From positions 1-64,000 of the forward strand of contig CACGDZ010000001.1 of assembly GCA_902571955.1 (NCBI GenBank): DNA of 64,000 bases, in the 5' to 3' direction. The notes under the pieces were generated by a model. That model was given only the letters and a program-made list of their open reading frames with translations, ran no database searches and had not been told where the DNA came from. Positions within the stretch are counted from its first letter, which is position 1. Each line of letters begins with the position of its first letter. This document shows positions 17,387 to 27,205 of this stretch, piece after piece. The translations under genes and the position numbers were made by a program. Origin of the DNA: an uncultured Pelagibacteraceae bacterium. Its GTDB lineage: Bacteria; Pseudomonadota; Alphaproteobacteria; Pelagibacterales; Pelagibacteraceae.

Positions 17387-18661
17387 ATGAAAAATTTTTT
17401 AGATAAATTTTTTTCTCGATCAAAAAATTTTGATTATATCAGTCAAAATTTAAAACAAATTACTTTAACAACACCCACGAATAAAATTTTTGAAGCAATT
17501 AATAATTTTTCAGAGAAAAGTGAAATTAGATATGTGGGTGGGTGTGTAAGAAAAGTAATAAAAAAAGAAAATGTTGATGATATTGACCTAGCAACAAATT
17601 TAACTCCCCTAGAAGTTTGTGAGGCTCTTAAAAAAAAACAAATAAGTTATTACGAAACAGGAATTGAACACGGAACTATAACCGCAATAATTGACGAATA
17701 TAAATATGAAATTACTTCTTTAAGGAAAGACGTCTCAACTGATGGAAGGCATGCTGAAGTAGAATTCTCTTTAGATTGGAAGGAAGATGCCTCTAGAAGG
17801 GATTTTACTATCAATTCAATTTATGCAGATGGCGATGGTAATTTATTTGATCCATTTAACGGTAAAAAAGATTTGGAAGAGGGTTATATTAATTTTATTG
17901 GCAATGCGGAAAAAAGAATTCAAGAGGATTATTTGCGTATTTTAAGGTATTTAAGATTTTATTTAAATTACTCAAATCATAAGCACCAATCAGAAATAAT
18001 AAAAAATATAAAAAAAAATATTGATGGAATTTCAAATATATCATCTGAAAGGCTAATAGATGAACTAAAAAAAATAACGGGTTCAAATGGATTTTTAAAA
18101 CTGTTTAAAGATATAGAAAGTTTAGAGCTAATAGAAATAATTTTCCCTCAATTTAAGAATATTAAAAATTTTAAAAAACAAAATTCTTATGCTGCAGAGA
18201 ATTTTTTAAAAATTGACTTTATATTCTTAATTGCCCTTTTAGTGATTGATGGTACTGATAATGCTGATTATTTTCTTTATAAATTTAAAATATCTAACAA
18301 AGACAAGAAAAGACTAAAATTGATAGATCTTTTTTATAGAGAAAAAGTAACTCTAAACAATTTTACAGAGAAAAATTTGAATAAATTATTTTATTTTAAT
18401 GGGCGACAGGCTGTAATAGATATAATTAATTTTAAAATTTTTACCTCTAATAAAGTAGAGAAAAAACTAATCAAACTATTAGATACTTATAAAGAAAGAG
18501 TAATTCCAACTTTGCCAATAGGGGCTGATCTACTAATGTCTAAATTTCAAATTCCTGAGGGTAAAACTTTAGGCAATAAATTAAAAAAAATAGAGGAAAC
18601 TTGGGTTCAAAACGGATTTCAAATTTCAGATAAGCAAGTACAGCAAATAGTTAAAAGTTAA
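17387..18661 (+). CDS. cca: tRNA nucleotidyltransferase / poly(A) polymerase family (CCA-adding enzyme)
   Basis: It adds or repairs CCA at tRNA 3' ends. The 424-residue protein has the class II nucleotidyltransferase core: [10 protein letters not shown], then [11 protein letters not shown] with the two catalytic aspartates. These are followed by the EITSLRKDV strand, the [12 protein letters not shown] motif (ERDFT block), and the head-to-neck motif [15 protein letters not shown]. About 50 residues precede the core, which is common. The ATG at 17387 is 3 bases after the tRNA-Gln CCA and no other ATG lies close. It converges on greA with a 4-base overlap. CCA-adding enzyme versus poly(A) polymerase cannot be settled by eye. 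Confidence 0.88.
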   Translation: MKNFLDKFFSRSKNFDYISQNLKQITLTTPTNKIFEAINNFSEKSEIRYVGGCVRKVIKKENVDDIDLATNLTPLEVCEALKKKQISYYETGIEHGTITAIIDEYKYEITSLRKDVSTDGRHAEVEFSLDWKEDASRRDFTINSIYADGDGNLFDPFNGKKDLEEGYINFIGNAEKRIQEDYLRILRYLRFYLNYSNHKHQSEIIKNIKKNIDGISNISSERLIDELKKITGSNGFLKLFKDIESLELIEIIFPQFKNIKNFKKQNSYAAENFLKIDFIFLIALLVIDGTDNADYFLYKFKISNKDKKRLKLIDLFYREKVTLNNFTEKNLNKLFYFNGRQAVIDIINFKIFTSNKVEKKLIKLLDTYKERVIPTLPIGADLLMSKFQIPEGKTLGNKLKKIEETWVQNGFQISDKQVQQIVKS

Positions 18662-19134
18662 ATATATTTAACATCTTTAATTTCAAAATTTTTTACACCA
18701 GAGGGTGTATTTATTTCAACTAAATCACTTTTATTTTTTCCAATCAAACCTTTACCAATTGGTGATTGAAAGAAAATTAGTTTTTGTTTTAAATCTGCCT
18801 CATCTTTTCCAACAATTTTATAATTAATTTTTTCACCATTATCTAAATCTTCTAAATAAACTGTAGATCCAAAAATTACTTTTCCTTCATTATTTAGTTT
18901 TGTAACATCAATAACATTTGCTCTAGCAATAATATCGTTAATTTCGGTTATTCTTCCTTCGTTATGAGATTGTTCTTCTTTAGCTGCATGATATTCTGCA
19001 TTTTCTTTAAGGTCTCCATGGGATCTTGCTTCAGCAATTGCAGCTACTATTTCGGGTCTTTTTTTTTCTTTTAAAAAAACTAATTCTTCCTTTAGTTTAT
19101 TTAGTCCGTTTAATGTTATTGGCTCTTTATCCAT
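18658..19134 (-). CDS. greA: transcription elongation factor GreA
   Basis: GreA rescues backtracked RNA polymerase by stimulating transcript cleavage. The 158-residue protein has the N-terminal coiled coil with the acidic tip [14 protein letters not shown], where D and E are the catalytic residues inserted in the secondary channel. The C-terminal FKBP-like domain has the [10 protein letters not shown] loop. It lies 3 bases downstream of the hemF stop codon region on the opposite end and converges on cca, sharing 4 bases of stop codon sequence. Confidence 0.97.
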   Translation of the reverse strand: MDKEPITLNGLNKLKEELVFLKEKKRPEIVAAIAEARSHGDLKENAEYHAAKEEQSHNEGRITEINDIIARANVIDVTKLNNEGKVIFGSTVYLEDLDNGEKINYKIVGKDEADLKQKLIFFQSPIGKGLIGKNKSDLVEINTPSGVKNFEIKDVKYI

Positions 19135-19137
19135 TTT

Positions 19138-19965
19138 TTATTTCCATTTTGCAATCGGAGGTAATGACATCAAAATTCCTTCAACATTACCACCAGTTTG
19201 TAGCCCAAATTTTGTTCCTCTATCATATAGCAAATTAAATTCTGCGTATCGACCTCTTTTAATATACTGAAACTCTTTATCTTTTAAAGTCCATTTTCTT
19301 TTTAATTTTTTTTTAATTATTTCATTAAATAGCATTTGAAATGTAACACCAACATCTCTGACGAATTTAAAGTCATTTTCAAAATTATCATTTTTATAGT
19401 CAAAAAAGATTCCACCTATACCTCTTGCTTCTTTTCTGTGAGGTAGATAAAAATATTCATCACACCACTTTTTATATTTTTTATAATAATTTTTATTATG
19501 TCTATCACACATTGCTTTTAATATTTTATGAAAGTTTTTCTTCTCTTTTTCATCTTTTATTGCTGGTGTTACATCCATACCTCCACCAAACCAATTCTTT
19601 GTTGTGCAAATAAATCTGGTATTAAAATGCATTGCAGGAATATGGGGATTTTGCATGTGCATAACTATTGATATTCCTGATGCCCAAAATCTAGGATCCT
19701 TGCTTGCACCTGGGATATTCTTTTGAAATTGTTTAGGAAATCTTCCATAAACCTTTGAAAAATTAACTCCTACTTTTTCAAAAATTTTTCCATTTTTAAG
19801 AATTCTATATTCACCACCCCCCTCATCTTTTTTGCCGCTTCTTTTCCAAGAAGTTGATTGAAAATTTAATTTATTTTTTTCAATTTTTAAAATGTCATCG
19901 CATATTGCATTTTGTAATAGTTTAAACCAATTACTAGCTAAGTCTTTTTTGATTGAAGTATCCAT
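19138..19965 (-). CDS. hemF: oxygen-dependent coproporphyrinogen III oxidase
   Basis: HemF decarboxylates coproporphyrinogen III to protoporphyrinogen IX using oxygen, a late step of heme synthesis. The 275-residue protein contains GGGEYRIL, the conserved block AMHFNTRFICTTKNWFGGG with the substrate-binding His/Asn/Arg, the GIGGIFFDY segment, and near the C-terminus YAEFNLLYDRGTKFGLQTGG. Only the aerobic form is present here, as expected for surface-ocean bacteria. It starts one base after trmL ends and supplies heme for the cytochromes encoded nearby (petB, petC). Confidence 0.96.
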   Translation of the reverse strand: MDTSIKKDLASNWFKLLQNAICDDILKIEKNKLNFQSTSWKRSGKKDEGGGEYRILKNGKIFEKVGVNFSKVYGRFPKQFQKNIPGASKDPRFWASGISIVMHMQNPHIPAMHFNTRFICTTKNWFGGGMDVTPAIKDEKEKKNFHKILKAMCDRHNKNYYKKYKKWCDEYFYLPHRKEARGIGGIFFDYKNDNFENDFKFVRDVGVTFQMLFNEIIKKKLKRKWTLKDKEFQYIKRGRYAEFNLLYDRGTKFGLQTGGNVEGILMSLPPIAKWK

Positions 19966-19966
19966 T

Positions 19967-20440
19967 TTATATTAATCCTATTTGACGCAAACTTTCAGCC
20001 AAAACAATGGCAACAGACGATGCAATATTAAGAGATCTTACTTGGTTATTCATTGGTATTTTTAAACGATTTTTAATTATTTTATGAACCTTTTCTGGTA
20101 CTCCAGCACTCTCTCTCCCAAACAAAATAGTATCATCAGGCTTAAATTTAAATTTAGTATAATTTATTGAACCCTTAGTTGTCATCAATACGATTCTCTC
20201 TTTCTTTTTTGCCTCAAAAAATTTCTCCGAACTTTGATAAAATTCTATTTGACTATAATCCATATAGTCCATAACCACTCTTTTTAAGCGTTTGTCTGAT
20301 AATAGAAAGCCACATGGTTCAATTATTTCTAGTTTGGCACCTAAACAAGCACAAGTTCTAATGATTGCAGCAGTATTCTGAGGTATATCAGGCTCATACA
20401 AAGCTATTTTGGGTCCTAAAATTGTTGAATTATGTGTCAT
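19967..20440 (-). CDS. trmL: tRNA (cytidine/uridine(34)-2'-O)-methyltransferase
   Basis: A SPOUT-class methyltransferase that 2'-O-methylates the wobble base of certain tRNA-Leu. The 157 residues match TrmL size. Characteristic motifs are LYEPDIPQNTAAIIRTCACLG, read here as the N-terminal NxxxxxRT motif; DTILFGRESAGVP; and the knot motif IPMNNQVRSLNIASSVAIVL. The gene is the first of trmL-hemF-greA and diverges from petA across 92 bases. Confidence 0.93.
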   Translation of the reverse strand: MTHNSTILGPKIALYEPDIPQNTAAIIRTCACLGAKLEIIEPCGFLLSDKRLKRVVMDYMDYSQIEFYQSSEKFFEAKKKERIVLMTTKGSINYTKFKFKPDDTILFGRESAGVPEKVHKIIKNRLKIPMNNQVRSLNIASSVAIVLAESLRQIGLI

Positions 20441-20486
20441 TCTTTCAGTAGTAAAATAATTATTTTATATTATATGAATTCGTATA

Positions 20487-20515
20487 TTAACTGTTTTAAA
20501 TCAAAAAGAGATAAT
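20487..20515 (+). promoter_or_regulatory. putative promoter of petABC
   Basis: A -35-like TTAACT (20487-20492), a 17-base spacer and a -10-like GATAAT (20510-20515) precede the petA GTG at 20533. They would give a 5' leader of roughly 10 bases. No Shine-Dalgarno is visible before the GTG. The match is to the general sigma70 pattern only. Confidence 0.42.
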
Positions 20516-20532
20516 AACAAAAGCTACTAAAA

Positions 20533-21042
20533 GTGTCTGAAAAAAAAACAAAAAGAAGAGATTTTTTATTTACAGCTACTACAGCTGTAGGAGCCGTCGG
20601 TGCCGCAGCAGTAGTGTGGCCAATGATAGATCAAATGAATCCAGATGCTTCCGTCAAAGCATTAGCTAGTACAGAGGTTGACGTCAGTTCATTAACACCT
20701 GGAAACACATTGACTGTTTTATGGAGAGGGAAACCAGTTTTTATAAGAAGAAGAACTCAAGAAGAAATTGAGGAGGCAAGATCTGTGAAGATGGAGGATT
20801 TAATTCATCCTGAAAAAGATGAAGATAGAGCAAAAAACCCCGAGTGGCTTGTTATGTTAGGTGTATGCACCCATCTTGGATGTGTACCTCTGAATGATAA
20901 AGGTGATTATAATGGTTGGTTCTGTCCATGTCATGGATCTCATTATGATACTTCCGGAAGAATTAGAAAAGGACCAGCACCTTGGAATATGGAAGTGCCT
21001 AAATACGAATTTGTTGATGCAAATACAATTAAAATTGGATAA
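20533..21042 (+). CDS. petA: cytochrome bc1 complex Rieske iron-sulfur subunit
   Basis: The Rieske protein carries electrons from ubiquinol to cytochrome c1. The 169-residue protein has a twin-arginine-type N-terminus (KRRDFLFTA) followed by one membrane anchor ([18 protein letters not shown]). The 2Fe-2S ligands lie in the two Rieske boxes CTHLGC and CPCHGSHYD. The start codon is GTG at 20533; no ATG is available in frame upstream of the Tat motif. petB follows 6 bases after the stop. The three pet genes together encode a minimal three-subunit bc1 complex. Confidence 0.97.
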   Translation: MSEKKTKRRDFLFTATTAVGAVGAAAVVWPMIDQMNPDASVKALASTEVDVSSLTPGNTLTVLWRGKPVFIRRRTQEEIEEARSVKMEDLIHPEKDEDRAKNPEWLVMLGVCTHLGCVPLNDKGDYNGWFCPCHGSHYDTSGRIRKGPAPWNMEVPKYEFVDANTIKIG

Positions 21043-21048
21043 AGAAAA

Positions 21049-22311
21049 ATGAGTGACCACGATTACAGACCAAAATCAAAAGTAGGACAATGGTTTAATG
21101 ACCGATTGCCACTATTAACACTTGCAAATCATTTAACAGATTACCCAACTCCTAAAAATTTAAACTATTGGTGGACATTTGGTGGAATTTTAACATTTTG
21201 TTTAATCACTCAAATTGTAACGGGATTAACTCTTGCAATGCATTATATTGCTCATGCTGATATGGCTTTTGAAAGTGTAGAGCATATAATGCGTGATGTT
21301 AACTATGGTTGGTTAATCAGATATATTCATGCAAACGGCGCTTCAATGTTTTTCTTAGCAGTGTATATTCATATATTTAGATCATTATTCTACGGTTCTT
21401 ATAAATCTCCAAGAGAAATAATATGGATTTTAGGAATAATAATTTATTTATTAATGATGGCTGCAGCCTTTATGGGTTATGTTTTGCCATGGGGTCAAAT
21501 GAGTTTTTGGGGAGCAACAGTTATTACAAATTTGTTTAGTGCTATTCCTCTCGTAGGAGAGGGAATAGTTACTTGGTTATGGGGTGGTTACTCAGTTGAC
21601 AACCCTACGTTAACTAGATTTTTTACTTTGCATTATTTAATTCCATTTTTAATTTTAGGATTAGTTGTTTTACATATATGGGCTCTACATGTGCCTGGAA
21701 ATAATAATCCAGTCGGTATAGACATTAAAAAACCATCTAAAGACACTGTGCCTTTCCATCCTTACATTGTAATTAAAGATGGTTTTGCTTTATTAATGTT
21801 CATGATTGTCTTTGCTTTCTTTGTTTTTTATGCACCAAATATTTTGGGACATGCGGACAATTATATTGAGGCAAACCCGATGGTAACCCCTGCGCATATT
21901 GTGCCTGAGTGGTATCTACTACCTTTTTATGCAATATTAAGATCAGTTCCTGATAAGTTGTTAGGAGTTGTGGCTATGTTATCTGCAATATTAATTTTAG
22001 CGGTTTTGCCGTGGCTGGATACCTCTAAAATAAGATCAGCTGTATTTAGACCTTTATATAAGCAATTTTACTGGATACTTGTTGCAGATGTTTTAATACT
22101 TGGATATGTGGGGGCTATGCCAGCTGAGGGACTTTATTTGTTAATAGCAAGAGTTGCGACAGCATATTACTTTCTGCATTTTCTAGTAATTCTTCCCGTA
22201 TTAGGATTTAAAGAAAAAACTTTACCGGTGCCTCTAAGTATTACTGAGCCTGTTCTTGGTGGTTCACCAAATTTTGCTGCCGCCAGAAATAAAGAAAGTA
22301 AAATAGAATAA
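21049..22311 (+). CDS. petB: cytochrome b of the bc1 complex
   Basis: Cytochrome b is the membrane core holding hemes bL and bH and the two quinone sites. The 420-residue protein has eight or nine membrane helices, with heme-ligating histidines in [18 protein letters not shown] and [10 protein letters not shown]. The Qo-site sequence PEWY is present in [19 protein letters not shown]. It is full length for the bacterial single-chain form. It lies between petA (6-base gap) and petC (1-base gap). Confidence 0.98.
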   Translation: MSDHDYRPKSKVGQWFNDRLPLLTLANHLTDYPTPKNLNYWWTFGGILTFCLITQIVTGLTLAMHYIAHADMAFESVEHIMRDVNYGWLIRYIHANGASMFFLAVYIHIFRSLFYGSYKSPREIIWILGIIIYLLMMAAAFMGYVLPWGQMSFWGATVITNLFSAIPLVGEGIVTWLWGGYSVDNPTLTRFFTLHYLIPFLILGLVVLHIWALHVPGNNNPVGIDIKKPSKDTVPFHPYIVIKDGFALLMFMIVFAFFVFYAPNILGHADNYIEANPMVTPAHIVPEWYLLPFYAILRSVPDKLLGVVAMLSAILILAVLPWLDTSKIRSAVFRPLYKQFYWILVADVLILGYVGAMPAEGLYLLIARVATAYYFLHFLVILPVLGFKEKTLPVPLSITEPVLGGSPNFAAARNKESKIE

Positions 22312-22312
22312 G

Positions 22313-23092
22313 GTGAAAAATTTTTTTAAGTTATTCTCAATTCTAATACTTATCATTTCGTCAAATTTAAGCTCTTTTGCGGCAGAAAAAGTAGAATATT
22401 TAAAAACAGATTGGAGCTTTAAAGGTTTATTTGGAAAATTTGATAGAGCTTCTCTTCAAAGAGGTTACCAAGTTTATACCGAAGTATGTGCTTCATGTCA
22501 TTCGATGAAATATTTAAGTTATAGAAATTTAGCTGAAAAGGGTGGACCAGAATTTTCTGAGGCTCAGGCCAAAGCTATAGCAGCTTCCTTTGATGTTACT
22601 GACGGTCCAAATTCTGATGGAGATATGTTTACAAGACCAGGTAAATTATCTGATAAATTTGTAATGCCTTACGATAATGTAAAAGCCGCTCAAGCTGCAA
22701 ATGGAGGTGCATACCCCCCTGATATGTCTGTTTTAGTGAAAGCAAGAGGTGGTGGTGTTGACTACATCTATTCCTTATTACAAGGATATGAAGAAGCCCC
22801 CAGCGACGTATCTTTAGATGATGGAGTTTATTACAACAAATATATGTATGGTAACAAAATAAGAATGGCTGCCCCATTATCAGATGGTCTAGTGGAGTAT
22901 GGTGATGGTACGAGCGCAACTGTAGAACAGATGTCAAAAGATGTAACGACTTTTTTAATGTGGTCTGCTGAACCTCATTTAGAAGCTCGACATCAGATGG
23001 GCTTTAAAGCAATTGTCTATTTGATTATTCTTACTATTCTAGTTTATTTTAGTATGAAAAAAATCTGGTCACGTGTTGAATCTGAAGTTTAA
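22313..23092 (+). CDS. petC: cytochrome c1
   Basis: Cytochrome c1 passes electrons from the Rieske protein to soluble or membrane cytochrome c. The 259-residue protein has a signal peptide (about residues 1-23) and the heme c site CASCHSMKYLSYRNL near residue 59. Methionine in the KIRMAAPLSDG region is the likely sixth ligand, and a C-terminal anchor is AIVYLIILTILVYFSM. It starts at GTG (22313) with AAG just before it. Its last 24 bases overlap the end of ychF on the other strand. Confidence 0.95.
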   Translation: MKNFFKLFSILILIISSNLSSFAAEKVEYLKTDWSFKGLFGKFDRASLQRGYQVYTEVCASCHSMKYLSYRNLAEKGGPEFSEAQAKAIAASFDVTDGPNSDGDMFTRPGKLSDKFVMPYDNVKAAQAANGGAYPPDMSVLVKARGGGVDYIYSLLQGYEEAPSDVSLDDGVYYNKYMYGNKIRMAAPLSDGLVEYGDGTSATVEQMSKDVTTFLMWSAEPHLEARHQMGFKAIVYLIILTILVYFSMKKIWSRVESEV

Positions 23093-24142
23093 AACATCCC
23101 CATCTTTTACGAGATAATCTTTACCTTCTAATCTCATCTTTCCGTTAGCTTTAGAATTTACCCATCCATCATTAGCAATGAAATCCTCATAAGATATAGT
23201 TTCAGCTTTAATAAAACCTTTTTCAAAATCAGTATGAATTTCTCCTGCCGCTTTAGGAGCAGTACAATTTTTTTGTATCGTCCAAGCTCTTGTTTCCTCA
23301 GGTCCAGACGTAAAAAACGTTTCAAGTTCTAATATTTTATAGCCCTTTTGAATTAGCACATTTAATCCTGTATTTTCTAAACCAATCATTTCCATATAAT
23401 TTTTTTTTTCATCTTCTGCCAATTCATTTATTTGGTTCTCTATGTCTGCAGAAACAATCAGCGTGTTGTCCTTTCCAAATTTATCGATGAAGTTTTTGGT
23501 ATAATTGTTTCCATTTTGGACATTTTGTTCATCCACATTGCAAACAAAAATTTTTGGCTTTATTGATAAAAGGCCACTTTGATTTAGTTGTTTTGTATCA
23601 AATTCAGATTTCAAGATTGATATATCTTTGTCATTATTAATGCAGTCTAAACAAATTTCTAAGATCTTAACCTGGTTTTCGTCTAAATTTTTTTTGTTAT
23701 TTTTTTCAAGTCTTTTTTGTATAGATTCTAGGTCAGCTAGCATCATCTCAGTTTCAATGATTTCAATATCTCTAATTGGATCGACGTTAGGATTAACATT
23801 TTGAACATCATCAGAGTCAAAGCATCTAATCATATGAATAACTGCATCAACTTCTCTTATGTGTGATAAAAACTTATTGCCTAATCCCTCACCTTTTGAT
23901 GCACCTTTTACGAGACCGGCTATATCTACAAATGAAATAGTGGTATTTATTGTTTTTTTTGATTTTGAAACTGCTGATAATTTATTTAATCTTTCATCTG
24001 GGACTGGGACTACTCCCACATTGGGATCTATCGTACAAAATGGAAAATTTGCTGCTTGAGCTTTACTTGAGTTTGTAAGTGCGTTGAAGAGTGTAGATTT
24101 ACCCACATTAGGCAAACCAACAATTCCACATTTAAAACTCAT
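23069..24142 (-). CDS. ychF: redox- and ribosome-associated ATPase YchF
   Basis: YchF is an Obg-family P-loop protein that prefers ATP, binds ribosomes and affects stress responses. The 357 residues include the P-loop GLPNVGKSTLFNALT (residues 8-22) and the switch region DIAGLVKGASKGEGLGNKFL. The C-terminal TGS domain ends in AKANGKMRLEGKDYLVKDGD-type sequence. The usual NKxD is NVDE here, which is the YchF hallmark for ATP preference. It shares one base with the pth stop and converges on petC with a 24-base overlap. Confidence 0.95.
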   Translation of the reverse strand: MSFKCGIVGLPNVGKSTLFNALTNSSKAQAANFPFCTIDPNVGVVPVPDERLNKLSAVSKSKKTINTTISFVDIAGLVKGASKGEGLGNKFLSHIREVDAVIHMIRCFDSDDVQNVNPNVDPIRDIEIIETEMMLADLESIQKRLEKNNKKNLDENQVKILEICLDCINNDKDISILKSEFDTKQLNQSGLLSIKPKIFVCNVDEQNVQNGNNYTKNFIDKFGKDNTLIVSADIENQINELAEDEKKNYMEMIGLENTGLNVLIQKGYKILELETFFTSGPEETRAWTIQKNCTAPKAAGEIHTDFEKGFIKAETISYEDFIANDGWVNSKANGKMRLEGKDYLVKDGDVLNFRFNT

Positions 24143-24702
24143 TATTTATTATTTACAGTGCTAGAGAATAAATCTAATTTTTTGTCGATAAGTATTGAAA
24201 TAGAATCTGTGATGTTATTTGTAATTTTTTTCAATCCAAGCATTTCATCCTCATCAAAATTTTGAAGGACAAAATCACTAACTTCAATTTTTTCTTTTGG
24301 TTTACCAATTCCTATTCGCACTCTGGAATAATCTTTGCCAATGAATTTATCTATTGAGGCAACACCATTATGACCTGCACTTGATCCACCAAATTTTGCT
24401 TTAATTTTTCCAAATTCAACATCTAGATCGTCATGAAATACAATTACATCTTCGGCATCTATTTTAAAATATTCAATCAATTCTCTTATACAAATTCCAG
24501 AATTGTTCATAAATGTTAAAGGTTTAATAGCATAAACCTTTTGCTCTCCAACATTTCCGGTTGTAAGCAGTCCTTTGAATTTTGGTTTTTGTTTTGAAAG
24601 ATTAAATTTTTTATTTATTGCATCTATGATTTTGAAACCAATATTGTGTCTATTGTTTTCACTGTCTGGGGTTGGATTGCCTAATCCTACAAGTAGAAGC
24701 AT
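24142..24702 (-). CDS. pth: peptidyl-tRNA hydrolase
   Basis: Pth recycles peptidyl-tRNAs that drop off the ribosome. The 186-residue protein has LLVGLGNPTPDSENNRHNIG with the catalytic His in the RHNIG segment. It then has KPLTFMNNSG, FHDDLDVEFGKIKAKFGGS and the GHNGVASIDKFIG block, all diagnostic. It is coupled to ychF by a one-base overlap and lies 41 bases downstream of rplY. The rplY-pth-ychF order is widespread among proteobacteria. Confidence 0.96.
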   Translation of the reverse strand: MLLLVGLGNPTPDSENNRHNIGFKIIDAINKKFNLSKQKPKFKGLLTTGNVGEQKVYAIKPLTFMNNSGICIRELIEYFKIDAEDVIVFHDDLDVEFGKIKAKFGGSSAGHNGVASIDKFIGKDYSRVRIGIGKPKEKIEVSDFVLQNFDEDEMLGLKKITNNITDSISILIDKKLDLFSSTVNNK

Positions 24703-24743
24703 AAAATATTAGTATTGGAGGATAAAATTCAATTTTAATTAAC

Positions 24744-25457
24744 TTATTTTTTTTCTTCAGCAGGTTTTTTGTCTTCACCTTCTTTTTTATCACCTTCAGC
24801 CGCTGGTTTCTCTCCACCTTCAGCTGCCGCCGCTTCTGTTCCTTCAGCACCTTCTCCCTCAGCCGCCTCAGCTTCTGCAGGTTTTTCAGGTTCTTTCATA
24901 ACAGTTGGAGCTGCTAGAGTTGCAATTACGAAATCTCTTCCTTGAATAGTAGGAGTGACTTCACTGTCAAGATTTATAGAAGAAATCTTAAAACTTTCTC
25001 CAATATCAACTCCATCAAGATCTATTACAAGATTTTCAGGAATTTTTTCACTTGGACATTTTAGCTCAACTTTTCTTCTAACAATGTTTAAAACCCCACC
25101 TCTTTTCAAACCAGGAGATTTTTCATGATTCAAAAATTTTACTGGAACTTCAATTCTAACTTTTATTCCTGCGACTATTCTTAGAAAGTCTACATGAATT
25201 GGTTCATCTGAAATAATGTCATATTTTATTTCTCTTGGAAGAGCTTTTTGTGGTTTGCCATCTACATTTAGAGTTATGATACTTGATAAAAAATTTTCAT
25301 TTTCAATTAGTGATTTAAGTACCTTTTTAGATATTGAAATCTTTTCGTTTTGAGCTTCACCGCCATATATTATCGCGGGCACATTACCGTTATCCCTCAG
25401 CGAATTAAGCTCACCTTTAGTTTTTGTAGTTCTGATGTTAGCGTCTAATGAATTCAT
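24744..25457 (-). CDS. rplY: 50S ribosomal protein L25 / general stress protein Ctc
   Basis: L25 binds 5S rRNA. The 237-residue CTC form has the L25 core (GELNSLRDNGNVPAIIYGG near residue 15), then the beta-barrel TL5-type domain ending at IATLAAP. After that comes a low-complexity tail of about 45 residues rich in Ala, Glu, Gly and Lys. Such tails are common in alphaproteobacterial L25. The tail is more G+C-rich than the rest because of Ala and Gly codons, not necessarily because of transfer. It lies between prs (45-base gap) and pth. Confidence 0.94.
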   Translation of the reverse strand: MNSLDANIRTTKTKGELNSLRDNGNVPAIIYGGEAQNEKISISKKVLKSLIENENFLSSIITLNVDGKPQKALPREIKYDIISDEPIHVDFLRIVAGIKVRIEVPVKFLNHEKSPGLKRGGVLNIVRRKVELKCPSEKIPENLVIDLDGVDIGESFKISSINLDSEVTPTIQGRDFVIATLAAPTVMKEPEKPAEAEAAEGEGAEGTEAAAAEGGEKPAAEGDKKEGEDKKPAEEKK

Positions 25458-25502
25458 AAAAACAAGGGTTTTTAGCTCAAGTTCCTTAATAACTCAAGGT
25501 AT

Positions 25503-26435
25503 TTATTTGAATAAATCTGATACTGAAGTTGAATTAGATATTCTTTTAATTGCTTCACCCATAAGACCTGAAATTGACAGAACTTCAATGTTTTTCGCAC
25601 CTTTAACTCTTTTCATGTTATCAATTGTATCAGTTATTACTAAATTTTTAATTACTGATTTTTTAATTTTATTTACAGCTTCTCCACTAAGTACACCGTG
25701 AGTAATGTAAACATAAACTTCTTTGGCGCCTCGATCTTTAAGAGCCTTAGCTGCGTTTACAATTGTACCACCTGAATCGATTATATCGTCAACAAGAATA
25801 CAAGTTTTTCCTTTAACGTCTCCAATAATATTCATTACTTGAGATTGACCTGGCTTTGGTCTTCTTTTATCTACAATAGCTAGTCCAACATTTAAAATCT
25901 TTCCTAGTGCTCTAGCCCTCTCAGTACCACCAACATCTGGTGCAACACAAATTAGATTTTTACTTTTTATCTTTTTTTTTACATGTCTTGCAAAAATAGG
26001 TGTTGCGAACAAGTTATCTACTGGAATATCAAAAAATCCTTGAATTTGTCCTGCATGCAAATCAACAGTAACAACTCTATCTGCTCCTGCTTTAGTAATA
26101 AGATTTGAGACCAATTTTGCTGAAATTGAGGTTCTTGGTGCAACTTTTCTATCTTGTCTAGCATAACCAAAGTACGGAATAACAGCAGTAATATTTTTTG
26201 CTGACGATCTCTTAAGTGCATCAATACATAGTAGTAATTCCATTAGGTTATCATTTGCCGGAGATGAAACAGATTGAATTAAAAAAATACTATTACCTCT
26301 AATATTTTCATTTATTTCCACATAGATTTCTCCATCAGAAAAATTTCTAATACTAGAGTTTACTAATTTAGATTTTAGATATTTAGCAATACTCTTGCTT
26401 AATGGTTTGTTGCTATTTCCGGATAATAATTTCAT
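25503..26435 (-). CDS. prs: ribose-phosphate pyrophosphokinase
   Basis: Prs makes PRPP from ribose 5-phosphate and ATP for nucleotides, His, Trp and NAD. The 310-residue protein has the ATP-binding [10 protein letters not shown] segment, the [11 protein letters not shown] motif, and the PRPP-binding loop [17 protein letters not shown] near residue 215, typical of class I enzymes. It lies 9 bases after pgeF and 45 bases before rplY on the same strand. Confidence 0.97.
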   Translation of the reverse strand: MKLLSGNSNKPLSKSIAKYLKSKLVNSSIRNFSDGEIYVEINENIRGNSIFLIQSVSSPANDNLMELLLCIDALKRSSAKNITAVIPYFGYARQDRKVAPRTSISAKLVSNLITKAGADRVVTVDLHAGQIQGFFDIPVDNLFATPIFARHVKKKIKSKNLICVAPDVGGTERARALGKILNVGLAIVDKRRPKPGQSQVMNIIGDVKGKTCILVDDIIDSGGTIVNAAKALKDRGAKEVYVYITHGVLSGEAVNKIKKSVIKNLVITDTIDNMKRVKGAKNIEVLSISGLMGEAIKRISNSTSVSDLFK

Positions 26436-26444
26436 TAAAAAAGC

Positions 26445-27203
26445 CTAATAAAGCATAATTATTGAAATATTTCTACCATAATCATCATGATTTAGCCTTA
26501 ACGCTCTTCTTGCACTAAAAAAATTATTATTAATATCAAATGTATCAATATTTAAAAACTCAACATTTTTTATTTTATTCTTTAAAAGACATGATTTTAC
26601 ATATTTAGGTAAATCAAAATAAAGCTTTTTGTATTTAACTTTAAAAAATTTATTATTTTTTTTATCCTTTTTTATAAATTTTTTTTTAAAATCTGCTTTT
26701 ACCTCATAATTTTTAGCTGAGATAGCAGGTCCAATAGCCGCAATAATATTTTTAGGATTAGATCCTTTTTTGATCATAAATTTTATTACTTTGCTAATTA
26801 TATCTTTGTATGCACCTTTCCATCCAGCATGAATTGCTGCAATTAATTTAGTTCTTTGATCACAAATTAAAATTGGAACACAGTCAGCAGTTAAAACCCC
26901 AATTGGTAGTTTTTTTTGATTTGTTATTATTGCATCTGCTTTTGGTTTGAATTTAAATTTAATTTTTTTATTTATATAAATAAATTTATTACTATGTATT
27001 TGGTGAAGTAAAAAAATATTTTTAGCAGTACTTCCCATTTTTTTTTTAACTATTTGTAAATTTTTTCTAACATCTGACGGATTATCTTTAGAACCAGGAC
27101 CACAGTTTAAACTTTTATAAATTTTTTTTGATTTACCACCAGTTTTATTAAAAAAACCATGTTTAATTATTTTAATTTTTGATAGTTTTTTTGATTTTAT
27201 CAA
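26445..27203 (-). CDS. pgeF: peptidoglycan editing factor PgeF (YfiH/laccase-domain)
   Basis: YfiH proteins have a Cys/His metal site and purine nucleoside or peptidoglycan-editing activity in other bacteria. The 252-residue protein has the three metal-ligand blocks LLHQIHS, LTADCVPILI and IAAIHAGWKGAYKDI. The C-terminal block is FFSARRALRLNHDDYGRN (usually FSyRR.g..tGR). Lys and Asn are extreme even for this genome. It lies 2 bases after the MidA-like gene. The family is clear; which activity matters here is not. Confidence 0.9.
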   Translation of the reverse strand: MIKSKKLSKIKIIKHGFFNKTGGKSKKIYKSLNCGPGSKDNPSDVRKNLQIVKKKMGSTAKNIFLLHQIHSNKFIYINKKIKFKFKPKADAIITNQKKLPIGVLTADCVPILICDQRTKLIAAIHAGWKGAYKDIISKVIKFMIKKGSNPKNIIAAIGPAISAKNYEVKADFKKKFIKKDKKNNKFFKVKYKKLYFDLPKYVKSCLLKNKIKNVEFLNIDTFDINNNFFSARRALRLNHDDYGRNISIIMLY

Positions 27204-27205
27204 TT

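Noticed and set aside
22629-22937. A 102-codon minus-strand frame inside petC
   Set aside because: It has unusual composition (many His and Leu) for this genome and lies wholly opposite a well-conserved cytochrome c1 gene.
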